64,000 nucleotides of DNA from Ichthyophthirius multifiliis (taxonomy: Eukaryota; Ciliophora; Oligohymenophorea; Hymenostomatida). The DNA lies in NCBI RefSeq assembly GCF_000220395.1, contig NW_004086434.1:1-64000 (forward strand), read 5' to 3'. Positions 41,465-55,868 of this stretch are shown here, piece by piece; within the stretch, counting starts at the first letter, position 1; every line of letters starts with the position of its first letter. Position numbers and translations under genes: made by a program. The notes under the pieces were generated by a model. The model was given only the letters and a program-made list of their open reading frames with translations. It did no database searches and was not told where the DNA came from.

Positions 41465-41989
41465 ATGTAGAATAATTATGAATATTTATGTTAATTTTGT
41501 TATCTTCGTAATAACATATAAACAGAATTATTCGAACTAAACAACTTTGATGTTTTAGAAGCAAATATTAATTAACAATAATTTTATTTATTGAGATCTA
41601 CATAGGAATATGAAAATTATTCAATAAACTTTAAAGTCTAGAATAAAATTAAAGTTTTTGAAAATTCTCCATTTTATTTATGTAGTTATTTTTATGTAGA
41701 ATGTAAAACATGTTAATAAATAATTGGATTTATTTTAAAATCTACAACTAATAAATTAGTTTAGTATAGAGAAGATTTTTTTTTATATAAAAATTCTATT
41801 TTTGTTAAAGAAATAGAGTAAGAATCTTTAAAAAATATAAAGGATTCAATAGACTAAAATACACATAAGATTTTATAAAATGTTAATAAATTTTAGAATA
41901 TTATTAGTAGGCAAAATAATACAGGAAAAGAAATTAAAGAAACATCAGAAAATCTATAATTATTAATGAAATTAAAATATGAGGTTTGA
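41465..41989 (+). CDS. Mis18/Yippee-like zinc protein, 174 aa
   Basis: A single exon of 175 codons runs from ATG to TGA. It has two CxxC knuckles about 70 residues apart. The first is YLCQFCYLRNN (Cys9, Cys12). The second is VECKTCQQIIGFIL (Cys80, Cys83), followed by TTNKLVQYREDFFLYKNSIF. This spacing and the CxxC...IGFI...YREDFFL pattern match the Mis18/Yippee beta-tent fold. A helical C-terminal segment (KEIEQESLKNIKDSI ... ISRQNN) could form the coiled coil used for oligomerisation in Mis18 proteins. In other eukaryotes Mis18 licenses centromeres for CENP-A loading. The assignment rests on motif spacing and would fit Yippee or cereblon-type CULT domains less well. It converges on the Aurora-like kinase 243 bp away. 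Confidence 0.72.
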
Positions 41990-42231
41990 TATAAATACAT
42001 TTTTTTAATTTATAATGTTTAATGGTTTATTTTATTTATTTAAAAAAAAAATATTTTATAAAAAATAAAAAAGCGGTTAATATTATTTTTTTCTTAATTG
42101 AAAATTTATTAGATTATATACTATTATTTTTTTTATAAATATCAAAAATTTTAATTATAATTTTTGAATTAATAAAAAATAAAAAAATTATTAAATTTTA
42201 ATAATACATATTTGCATTTTTATTCTAATTA

Positions 42232-44318
<2,087 letters not shown>

Positions 44319-45079
44319 TAATATTTTTATAAAAAATTTAGTAATATTTTAGATAAATTTAAAATAGAATTTATATATATTTATATTTATTTATATTTGT
44401 TATTATTTTTTTTTATATATTTAATGAATTATAAATATAAACATTAAATATATATAAATATTTAATTATATATGTATTTATATATTTATATATATATATT
44501 TATATATTAGTTTTTATATATATACATATTTATTTTAATAAAAAATTAATAAAAATAATCTTTTTTAAATTTAATTAATTTTTTAAATTTTATCTAATAA
44601 TTTATATAAAATATTTTTTTAATTTAAATTATATTAATATTTTTAAGTATAAATTTTAAATAAAATTTTATGTTTGTTCAAATAAATATATATAAAATAA
44701 TTTAATAAACTATATTTTGTTTATTTATAAATTATCATAAATTTATATCATTAAAGAACATTTTAAATATATTAAAATATCTTAAAATAAAAATTTAATT
44801 TATATTTTAAAATATATAGAATATATTAAAACTTTATATATTAAAACAAAAATAATAACTAATCATTATAAATCTTATCATTTAAATAAAAAAATTATTG
44901 CATTATAAATTAAAAAAATTTTTAAAAAATTACTTATTTAAATAAAATAAAAAAAAAAAAAATACAATTAGTAAATAAAACAATTAATATTTGATGCATA
45001 TAAAAATTTATAAATTTATATATATATATATATTATATATATATATATAATATAAATATAAATATAAATATAAATATAG
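44319..45079. other. AT-rich spacer with TA repeats
   Basis: No supported gene. TATATA and ATAAAT simple repeats lie around 45010-45078, ending in an AG that probably is the 3' splice site before the first readable HECT-gene exon. A short upstream first exon with the ATG should be hidden here. Confidence 0.45.
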
Positions 45080-48000
45080 ATTTTTACGAGTTTTCAAAAT
45101 TAACAGATGATTAAAAAGAAGAATATCTTGAAAAAAAAAAAGAATAGTATGAATTGCTTATATAAAAAGAAAAATAAGATATAGATTAATTTCTTGCATA
45201 AAAAGAAAAAAATTAAATATGTTAAGATTTCGATCAAAAATTAGAAGAAGAAAAATTAGAACTTAATACATATTTAGAATCTAAAGAATTCAAAAAAATA
45301 ATATAAAATTTAGAAGAAGATGATAGGAACATTATTTTTAATGGCTAAGATTAAAATTTAAATGAAATTTTTGATAAACAAGAATAATAATAGGTTAAAA
45401 TAATATAAGAATAAGCCGAAAATAAATTCAAATAAAAAGAAGAGAAAAAAGTTCAAGAGAAATAAGTTATTTATGAAGTAAAGTAATAGTTTAATAAATA
45501 TGAATTAAGTTATGATGAAAAAAAATTGAAGAACAATTTGAAAAATGTTTATAAGTGCCTATAATTTCTTAAAAAACGGCTCGCTCTAAAATTAGTTTTT
45601 TTAAGTTTATTTAATGAAAATTAAGAACAATATATTTTAAAAATATTTGAAAAAGCATTTGTAAATCCTTTTAACTACTTTAAAATTTTTGGATATAATT
45701 AACAATTTAATATTTAATGAATTGATTAATATTTAAAAAAATTAATTTTTAAAAAGAAAATGTAAAATAAATATTTAAAAAATATATATATATAAATAAA
45801 ATTATATATAAAATATAGAATGATCAATCTTATATTTAAATGATTTAAAATTTAATAAATAAATGAACTTAATATATAAAGTTTTTATTATTCGATTACA
45901 AATATGGTCTATTATTTTTAAATTTCGAATAATTTATTAATCTCAAAGCATTTGAAAATCTAGAAATAATCGAAAATATTAATAAAGATTTTATACCTGA
46001 ATAAAAAGATACAATCTGTCAAAATATTGAAGAGAAAAACTTATAATTAACAAAAAAGTAATATTCTAATATTGATTTTAGAATTAATTATGAAATTATA
46101 AATAATGATAATAATTACTAATAATATAAAAATTTTGAAGAAATAATAATTGATTTGTTAAAAATCACAGTAAATAAATAAAATTTAGGTAACTTTGATA
46201 AAAATATTACCTTTGAAGATATTGGTTTGAAACATATTTATTTTGGCGATGATACTTATTAAGCTATTTTTAATAACGTTTAAAATTTATATTGTTTATA
46301 TAGAAAAACTGTCTAAGTTATAAATATAGATAATTAAAATATAAAAAATGAAATCATTAAATAGAACGTCTCTAAAAAATTTAATATTTTAGATTTTTAT
46401 AATTTTAAAATATATAAAGTTAATTAAAAAATAGCTAATAATGATATATAAATTAATAATTAATTATTTTATAACGAATGGTCAGAAATTTATAGATTAT
46501 TCATTTACACTAGAAATTTTTGATTATAATATATTAGATAATGAGACGTTAATATTTATTTGCGAATATATGTTTAAAAATACGGTTAACAAATGAAGAA
46601 AGTAGGAGAGAACTTTTTGAATTGAATAATAGAAGTTAAAAATGATCTAAAAGAAAAATATAAAGTCGAAAATTTCTATGAAAATATATTTAATGAAGAA
46701 AATTAAAATATTACATAAATAGCAAAATAATAATTTGTAAATTTTAACAGCAATTCTAACTACTTTTATTGTGATTACATGTAATCGTTTTATATGAATA
46801 TAAAGTATTTGATAAAATAAATATATAAAACTTTAATTTTCAAAATGAAGTCTTATTAAAATAAATATAAAAATCTCAAAAATAATAAAGATGAATAAAT
46901 TTGTTAAAATAGGTATAAATAGAAATTAATATTAGAAAAAAATGCTATTTTTGACGAAATTAAACATATATTGGTTGATTAATGTAAGTGTTTATAAGAA
47001 TTCTACTAAATATTATATGAAACCATAAACTAATGCTTATTACTTGAAAAAGTGTCCAATGACGATATTAATAGTTCTTTTTATTCTTTTTAAAATCCAT
47101 TATAATCTTTGATAAAAATATATTAAACATTCTCTGAATAGAAACAAAATAATTATGAATAGTTGAATAATTATTTAGAAAATAATGAATAATAGTAATA
47201 ATTAAATGAAATGAAAGCTTTGAAAAAAATATTTAATTGCGCTCCAAATAAAGAATAAGTAGAACCTAACTTGAATATTATAGTTAAATAATATTCATCT
47301 TAAAATATAATTGATTTATATGAACTTTTTAAAAACAAATTCCTTATTTTAATTTTGAAAATTATCAATAATAATAAAATTTGGAATTAATTTATAGAAG
47401 ATACCGACTTATCAAAATTAACTTTTAATTAAAAATTAAACATTATTTAGTATTTTTTTTTTTAATAAAAATAAAGAAAAAAATTAAAAAATATTTTATA
47501 AATAGGTAAAGAGTAAATCAATCCTAAAAAAAATTACAAAATTCAAATATTTCCTCAGTTTCTTTAGTATTACGTGTTGATAGAGACTAAATTTGGTATT
47601 CTGTCTATAAAATGTTAATTAAATAAAACGAATATAATTTAAATTAAAGTAAATTCGATATTTAATTTAATGGCGAAAGTAGAGTAGATGCTGTTGCTCT
47701 ATTAGGAGAGTTCTATACATAATTATTTAAAGATTTATTAGACCCAAAAAAAGGGTTTTTCTAGCCTTCTTCGAACGGCATCACAATGTAACCTTCTCCA
47801 AACTCAATAATAATAGTAGATCATTTGTTACACTTTTAAATGGCAGGAAGATTAGTTGCAAAGGCACTTATTGATGGTTTCACTTGCGAAGTTGATTTTA
47901 CCAAATTCTTTTTGAAATAAATTCTTGGATAACCTCTTTATATTAATGATTTGGAAGATATTGACCCTTAAATGGTTAAAGGGTTAATGGATATTTTCTA

Positions 48001-48702
48001 AAATAGTATAGAAGGACTATAATTATATTTTACTTATACTATTAATTAATTTGGAGAATAGAAAGTTATCGAGTTGATTCCTAATAGAAGTAATATTGAA
48101 GTTACTGAAGAAAACAAAAAAGATTATGTGAAAAAATTAGTATACTTTAGGATGGTTAAGCAAATCGAAACTTAAGTTTAAGCATTTTAAAAAAGTTTTT
48201 ATGAAGTTATTCCCTTATAAAATATAAAAATGATTTCTGTAAGAGAATTAGATCATAGATTATCAGGAAATCATATTATTGATAGTATTTTTTTTTTAAT
48301 TTGAATTTATATAAATAAATTAAAAAAAGTTAATGATATGAAATAAAATTTGATTTTCAAAAATGGATATAATTAAGATTCAGATTAAATTAAATGGTTT
48401 TTTGAAATTTTAGAAGAATATGATTAAGAACAAAGGGCAGCTTTTTTATTCTTTACTACTGGATGTTTTAAAGTTCCTTTTGGTGGCTTTTAAAACTTCC
48501 GTATTACTATTAATAAAAGTAATAGTGATAAGTTATCTTTACCTGTTTCTCATACTTGCTTTAAGGAATTAGGTATTTAAAAATACATTTTTTTTTATGA
48601 TTTTTTATTTTAGAGTCACATTAATATCCGAATAAAGAGATTATGAAAGAAAAACTTGATTATTCTTTTAGTAATGGATAAAAAGGATTTTATATAATAT
48701 GA
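45080..48702 (+). CDS. HECT-domain E3 ubiquitin ligase, 5' end unresolved
   Basis: The first readable exon (45080 to about 45660) is Glu/Lys-rich coiled coil without an in-frame ATG; an upstream exon is likely missing from this model. After introns near 45661-45886 and 46500, a long Asn/Gln/Lys-rich helical region follows. The HECT domain starts around 47570: NGESRVDAVALLGEFYTQLF, HFQMAGRLVAKALIDGF, PLYINDLEDIDPQMVKGL, a short non-canonical middle, then GFQNFRITIN and the catalytic loop LPVSHTCFKEL with the active-site Cys codon at 48557-48559. It continues HQYPNKEIMKEKLDYSF to TGA at 48700-48702. Introns at about 48291-48331 and 48574-48614 flank the last exons. HECT ligases form a thioester with ubiquitin on this Cys. 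Internal boundaries in 46500-47560 are approximate. Confidence 0.8.
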
Positions 48703-48795
48703 AATTATATTCTCTATTATTTAATAAATTTTTATTTTTTTTAGTTATAAATTAAATTTTATTTTTATTAATTAAATATTAGAATATTAAAAAAA

Positions 48796-48838
<43 letters not shown>

Positions 48839-50428
48839 TATATATATATATATATATATATATAAAGAATAAATATTTTAAAGTTATTTTTATTTTATAA
48901 ATATTTTTTTTATTTATTTCAGTTATTTTTGTTTGGTATTGATTTTTGAAATGATATTTTTTTCATATTTAAATTTTTAGAAAATAATATTAATCTAATA
49001 TTTTTCATACGATTTAATATAAAAAATATCTTTATAAAAAATATCTTTGTAAAAAATATATAATAAATATCCAATTTTTAATAATAATTTATTTTCCTTA
49101 TATTAATGGATATTTATTAAAGTTTGTTAATTTAAAACATATAAAAAAATACAACAAATTCAATAAAAAAAATAGAATTATAACGCATATAAAAATAGTT
49201 AAGTTTGTGTATACATATATATATATATTCTCATATATAAATAATTTTAAAAATTAAAATTAAAAAATATATATTTAATTTTTATAAAAAAAATCAATAA
49301 TTTTTATTATTATTTTTATTTAATATACAATAACTTTTTTTACTAACCAAAATAGATATAGGTTTTATTCTTTTTCTTATTTATACCCAAAATTAACGAT
49401 ATTACTTCAGTAAAATTTACCTATAAAACTTCATGGAAAAAAAAAATTAAAATTTAAGAAAAAAATTGATATTATATAAAATTTATAATATTTCTAATAA
49501 TAAGATATATATTAATTATTATATAATTAATTAAAGATAATTATAAATAATATATATAATATTTATATACTATTAAATCAAAAAAATCAAAAATAATAAT
49601 AATAATACATGCAATATAATTATAATTTTAATATAATATTTATTTTATTAAAAAAAAATATATTTTTTATTATTATATGTATTTTTTTTAATTTTTATTA
49701 AACATTTATCAAAGATTTAAAATATAATTTCTTATTTTTTGTTTAAAAAAAAAGTTCAATACAATTTATTTATAATTATTTTTAATGTTCTATGTATAAT
49801 TTATTTTTTAACAAGAATATAAATAAATTAGTTTTATCTATTTAATATTATTATTTTTTTTAATTTATATATTTTTATAAAAGATATTTATTAATAATAT
49901 TTTTTAAAAAAATATAAATTTATTTTTAATATTATTTTTATTTTTATTTTTAAATTTATATTATAATAAATAAATTATTTTTATTAATAATATAAATTAT
50001 TTATTTTTGTTTTTATTATATACATTTTAATATTTATATGCAAAAAATTTATACATTTTAATTTTATTTTATTCAAATATTTTGTTTAGTTTTTTAATTT
50101 ACTTATATAACTAATTACTAATTGATTAAAAACATAATAATAAGTTTAAAAATTGAAATTAAGCTTAGACCAAAACTAAAGTCTTTAAAAACATTTAAAC
50201 TAAAGACATATTAATAAAAAAATATAGACCAAACATTAACAAAAAAAGAGATAAGTAAAAAAAAATTCAATCATGTCTAAAATAAATAAATTAATTCTTT
50301 AAAATACAAAAATTAATAAAATTAAAAATTTAATATAATAAATGAAAAATTAAATATATATAAAAAATATATAAATTAATAATTTAGAATAAAATAAAAT
50401 ATTATATATATATTTAATTATTATTTTT
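48703..50428. other. AT-rich spacer with one short coding-like scrap
   Basis: TA repeats occupy about 48800-48866 and a short tandem AAAATATCTTTATAA unit lies near 49020-49060. On the minus strand around 49330-49433 a short stretch reads VNFTEVISLILGINKKKN and YIYFG, better than background but without a gene model; the competing frame gives a 48-aa ORF starting at 49433. A perfect 7-bp inverted repeat (GTCTTTA ... TAAAGAC) lies near 50190-50216. Nothing else was seen. Confidence 0.35.
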
Positions 50429-51368
50429 TCAACTATTTTACATATTTTATAATAACATATTTCCCATTAATTCATTCAATTTATTACAACCACTTGTTGC
50501 TAACGATAATAACTTTTTATTTTTAATATTTAAATATATTAAAATGTCAAGCATTTTACTTTTTAGGTTTATTCTATATTCAAACTTCCTTCAGTTTCCA
50601 TATACACAATTTTTTTTGTTTATTTTAATTATACAATGCATATTTTTTTACTCATTTTTTAATATTCTTATTAGTTAGGATCAATTAAAGGTATATCTTA
50701 TACAAATCCCTTTTTCAATATTATATTTTATTTAACCAAAAAAAACTAAATAATAAAAAATTATTTACAACAAAACAACTCGAAAATAAATCTAACATTT
50801 AAATTCCTGCTAAATTTAACACAAAACAAGATATATTAATTAAATGAGGAAAAATAGGACCGTTTGACTCTATAATGTCATAAGTTATTAAAATTGTAGA
50901 TTTTGGGTATTATTTTATGCTTATTAAATCGCTTAATAACTAGAGAATATCTTTTTTTAAAATTATTGATTATTCCTTTTATATTACTTGTATTAATGAA
51001 TATATTTTTTTATGTACTTATTCATTATAATTTTCTAATTCTTTTTTATTTAAAAAGTTTATTTGATATTTTATTTCGCAATCTTATTATGTAACATTAA
51101 AAGCATGAAACGGCCCATTACTTTTTTTAGTGTTTTTTTTAATAAGTGATGAGTATTTTGAAATTTATCTTTTTTTATATTTTACATTGAACATATTATT
51201 TTTACGTCTTTAGATTCTAAACAACATCTAGCTGTTGCAGTTCCTTATTATAATTCTGTGAAATCTTATATTTTTTTTTTTATTTAATAATTATTTTAAT
51301 TTATTTAAAATACTTAGTGGTCTTATTTCAGAAAAGTCTAATCTTTAGGAAGAGTTTTCAATTTACAT
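50429..51368 (-). CDS. RNase PH-family exosome subunit, RRP46-like, 239 aa
   Basis: Five exons (51368-51314, 51264-51186, 51120-50769, 50709-50560, 50512-50429) with introns of 49, 65, 59 and 47 nt agree in phase. The protein starts MQIENSSQRLDFSEIRPL and continues QQGTATARCCLESKDVKIIC and NGPFHAF. The second core strand-helix unit is STILITYDIIESNGPIFPHL followed by INISCFVLNLAGIQMLDLF. The end is a two-strand unit (ICIVQLKQTKKIVYMETEGS) and the final helix LLSLATSGCNKLNELM. This is the RNase PH fold of the eukaryotic exosome ring; similarity is strongest to RRP46 (EXOSC5). The phosphorolytic catalytic residues are not apparent, as in eukaryotic ring subunits in general. It diverges from the EFHC-like gene with 281 bp between starts. 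Confidence 0.8.
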
Positions 51369-51649
51369 TTTATTATTTTAATTTAATTGAAATATTTTTT
51401 TATCTTTTGAAAAAAAAAAAAATTGTTTATTTTTTTTAGATTTATATGCGTACAAAGTTAATTTTGATTAAAATAAAATTAATAAATAATGTTTTTTTTT
51501 ATTATTAGTAATTAATAAAAAATTAATTTTTTTAAAAATATATTTATTTTATTATTTACTTTTTTTCTTCAGTTTCATATATACTTCAAAAATAAAAAAA
51601 AAGAAAATAAAATAAAATAAAATAAAAAAAAAACAATAATAAAAAAAAT
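51369..51649. promoter_or_regulatory. divergent intergenic region (281 bp)
   Basis: Starts of the RRP46-like gene (minus) and the EFHC/Rib72-like gene (plus) face away from each other across this AT-rich stretch. It must hold both promoters. No individual element is recognisable. Confidence 0.45.
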
Positions 51650-53445
51650 ATGGCATCAAGTTTTCCTAAACTCCCAGGATATATTCCTACATATCCAATA
51701 GATGTAAAATAAAAAAAAGAAGATAAAAATAAATAAATAAAAAAGGAAAAAACATTCAAAAGAAAAAGTGCAGCTAAATAAGAATATAATCGCGAAATTT
51801 TACCTAAAACATCCCTCCATAAAACTATCCTTTACCCCGCTAAAAGCCTTAAAATTATCCTGATTAAAAAGGAATGTTCCATCCAGACTATATGTCAACT
51901 ACACATGACTCATACAGACCAAAAAACGTGCCTGCCGACATTGTGGAATTATACTAACCTTCATTCGTAAAAATGGATAGACATACTTTGCAATTCAAAG
52001 CTTATTTTAAAGAAATATGTGTAGAAACAAACTTGGAAAATTACAGAATTAGAAAAGTGATTGTATATTATTATTTAGAAGATGATTCTATATAAGTAAA
52101 TGAGCCTAAATTAATGAATTCTGGAATTCCTCAAGGTGCATTTTTGAAAAGACAAAAAATTCTAAGGGTAGACGGAAGTGGAACTCATATTAATTTATAT
52201 GATTTGAGAATTGGAAATGATTTAGAATTATTCGGAAAAATGTTTCATTTTTATGACTGTGATGTATACACTAGAGAGTTCTATGAAAATTTAGGAATTC
52301 CTTAAGGATAATCTGAATAGGCTGATTCTGATAATTGGGAAAAAAAAACACTTGCTAAATACATTCCAATTAAAGATTAAATGATGAAAGATTTTATGGA
52401 ACATAAATTAGGTTTTTTTTAATTTAAAAAAATAAAAATATTATGTTTTTTTATATTAATTAGGTGGTGGAAAAGTGCCTTCAGCTAAATAATTTTTAGA
52501 AAATGATAGAAAAGTGTTAAAGTATTATGTTTTTTCAGATATTCCTTATATTATGCATTATTCCTTGCTGATGATACTATTGAAATTAGAGAAATTAACT
52601 ATTCTAATAGTGGAAGAGACCCTTTCCCATTAATGCTCAGAAGATAAAATTGCCTAAAAAATTTGCTTTGAATTAACCAGGATAAACTTATGCTGAAGAA
52701 TTTACTAAACCTTAAGATATTACTTTTGGTTAATTTGTTGATGTTTTTGGTAGAAAATTCTAAGTTAATGGATGTGATCCTTATACATAGAATTACTATA
52801 AAGAAAAATTAAATATAGATTTTCCTTTAGGACATGGTTATGAATAACATTACAAAGAATTAGCCTGTAATTTATTTTTTAATACTTTCTATTTATAAAA
52901 AAATATTTTTTAAAAATTTAATTTTAGAAAGAGAAATACCTCCTTATAATGGATTTGGGGACGAAGAAGATTCATTAGGTTATGTTTATAGATTAATTCC
53001 TAAACCACCCAAAAAAGACTTTTTTAAATGGGTTGATAATTAGATAAACCTCAGATTTGTTGCTAAATTTAATACTAATAAACCTGAAGATATTGATAGG
53101 TTATTATTATAATTGTTTTATTAAAATATATTTTTTTATTTTTTAGACGATTTATTATTACTTATTATTTAAATGATGAATCTTTATAAATTTATGAACC
53201 TTGTGTAAGAAACTCAGGTACTTTTAAATTATTTAATATTTATTTATGTTATTAAAAAAAAAGGTATACCTGATGGCAAGTTTTTGGAAAGAAAGAAATA
53301 TAAAAATGTTTAAAATAATTCTGAGTTCTTTTTACCAACAGATTTAATTGTAGGAAAAGATATAATTATAAACGGATATTCATTCCATTTATTAGAATGT
53401 GATGAGTTTACAACTAAATGGTATCTTAATCATGTTAAGGAGTGA
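51650..53445 (+). CDS. EFHC/Rib72-like protein with three DM10 domains
   Basis: The gene starts [20 protein letters not shown] and carries three DM10 domains. DM10-1 (around nt 51975-52305) contains [20 protein letters not shown] and [22 protein letters not shown]10-2 (around 52515-52845) contains [33 protein letters not shown] and [20 protein letters not shown]10-3 (around 53040-53440) contains [20 protein letters not shown] and [18 protein letters not shown]. This is the EFHC1/2-Rib72 architecture of doublet-microtubule inner proteins in cilia. It ends right after DM10-3, so the EF-hand tail of classic EFHC1/Rib72 is absent. Introns 52412-52463, 52867-52927, 53100-53146 and 53218-53263 are in phase. 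Three single-base frame breaks occur at short A/T runs (51806-51809, 52561-52562, 52646-52649). Confidence 0.88.
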
Positions 53446-54807
53446 TTTAAATATAAAATAATAGAAAATAATATATCAAATATATATATAATATAGTTTA
53501 CAATAATATAAAATAATTTATATTTATATAGGAAATTTAATTTTTAAAGATTTGAATATATTATATATTTTAAATATAATAAAATTTTATTTAAAAAAAA
53601 AATATATATAATGTTAATAATAAAAAAAAATATTTTTAAATTATTTAAGAAAAAAATTAATTCTTATAGTATTTAAATATTATTATTTTAAATTATATTA
53701 AATAAAATTATATTTATAATATTTTGATGAATATAAATATATATTTTTATTTAAATTTTTTAATTATCTAATATAATTTAAATATTTATTAAAGTGATAA
53801 GATAAAATAATAATTTAAATGTTTATATGTAAAGTAATTTTTTATATTAATTTTAATAAGAAAAAACTAAATATACATGAATATATAATGTGTTTGATTT
53901 ATATTTTATTTACTAAAAATGTTAGATATTTTCATTAATTTACTTTTTATTTTTTTAAGTTATTATTAACATATTTAAATTTTACAAAAATTTTTTATGA
54001 ATTTATATTAAAATATGTTTTAATATTATTAAAAGTAATTTTATTAATATAATAAATCTTTATTATCAAACATATATTTTTTTATATCACTTTACTTTAT
54101 TTTCAACTCTTATAGATTTTAATTATTTTCTTAATTCAAATGTTCTTACTTGCTGAGAGTAAAATTTATATCAGAAGTGTTATTCTTTTGTTAATTAAAA
54201 GAATTTTATTATTATTTTGGTTTTTTTTTATAAAAGTGACAAATTATCATTTAAATAAATTTTTTATTATTTTGTAGTTAAAACTTTTTTAAATTTAATT
54301 AATTTATTGAAAGAATTTCACTTTCTTAAAATTAAATGAATTTTTATTTCAAATTGTATTTCTTTTTTATTTTATTAAATTAATCCATAGCTTTTTTTTA
54401 AAAAAATATATTAGTTATTCAATTAATTTAATTGCTTTATTATAAAATAAGTTTTAAATGAACTTATTTATTTTTTAAACTTTATTAATTAAATATATTA
54501 TTATATTATTTTTTTATTTTAAAAAAAAATTAATTATATATTTATTAATTTCATTTTATTATTATATTTTAATTAAAATAAAACTATTTATATATATTAA
54601 AATTATAATTTTTATTTAAATAAAATTTTTAAAATAAAATAAATACCTATTTTATTATATATAAAAAGTATTTTTTTTATACAGATAAATAAAAAACTTT
54701 GAATATTTATATATAAATTTATATATATGTATATATTTTAATATAATCTAAAAGAAAGATAAAATTAATAAGTAAATCATGTTTTTTTTACATTAGAAAA
54801 TAATTTT
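53446..54807. other. AT-rich spacer between convergent genes
   Basis: About 1.36 kb. No coding frame could be supported on either strand. Confidence 0.5.
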
Positions 54808-55868
54808 TCATATTTAATCTCTTTTTTAATTCATTAGAAGCTTATTTTATTTAATTTTAAGCATATTTTCATCTAAACCTTTAATTAGAGTTCCAACTAA
54901 ATTGAGACTTTTTCCGAATCCAATATTTGTCATTTTTAGTTTATTAATATTTTTATTAAAGATATTTTTGAATTTTTCATTAATTATTTTTTTACGTTTA
55001 CTATTTTCTATCTGCATTTTTTATATTAAAATTTATATACTTTCTTCCTCTAAAATTTTATTTTTCTAAACTATTATTATTAGAATCAATAACATAATTA
55101 TTTAGCTAAGCCTTAATAATTGAAATTTCCGATAAATTATTATTTAGTTGAGAAGAAGAAGTAGAAACTGCAGAAATATTATTATAATTTTATTCACTTT
55201 AATTATTTTTATTATTATTTTCTTAATATTTTTTATTTTTAAATTATTATACAAACAATTCATTTTCCATTTCTTTATATATTTTATTTAAAAAATATTT
55301 AGAAATATATAATAAATAATATTTTTTACCTTTAATTTATTATTTTAATCTTTCTATACTTTCTATATCTTCTTAATGACAGGCTTTATTTTCTTCTAAA
55401 TCAGTTTAAATTAAAGCTAACTATTCTAATGTAGAATCTATTTTTTATTCCAAATCATTATTTAATTATTCCAAACCTCTTTTTTTATTTTATTTTTATT
55501 TATTTAAGTTGTTTTACCTATTTTGTTATTCAAAATAAGCATTTTCGTTTTCTAATTAAACTTGTTTTTGTCTTTCTTTTTTATTTGCAGATTCTAGTTT
55601 TTATATTTTCTCAGTTAAAAAGTCTATCTTATTTTCTAAAGATTCGTTTGCTTTTTCACTTTTTTCCAAAAGCTATTAAGTTACTTCAAGCTCTTTTTCT
55701 AAAAGATCTTCAATTTCTTATGCTTTTTCTTTTTTATTTTATAATAATTAATTTATTATAATGTTTTTTATATAATAATTGATTTTTACCTTTTTAAGAT
55801 TTTAATTCTTATTTTAAAATTTCTGTACTTTGTTTTTCAGATTCATATAGTTATTTATAATCTATCAT
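54808..55868 (-). CDS. NudE/NDEL1-like coiled-coil protein
   Basis: The start at 55868 (MIDYKQLYESEKQSTEILKQ) and introns 55729-55789 and 55273-55329 are in phase. About 160 residues of continuous coiled coil follow: KAQEIEDLLEKELEVTQQLL, ENKIDFLTEKIQKLE, QVQLENENAYFEQQNR. Then comes the stretch LEQLNNDLEQKIDSTLEQ ... ENKACHQEDIESIERLKQQI, whose pattern resembles the LIS1-binding NudE/NDEL1 helix. After a Ser/Asn-rich region the C-terminus has MTNIGFGKSLNLVGTLIKGL. A tiny 29-nt intron (55012-55040) plus one missing base at the T run 55061-55065 is needed to reach that C-terminus. NudE proteins tie LIS1 to dynein. The family call is moderate; other dynein-adaptor coiled coils are possible. Confidence 0.6.

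Noticed and set aside
50903-51094. Plus-strand hydrophobic 63-aa frame
   Set aside because: Antisense to the third exon of the RRP46-like gene.
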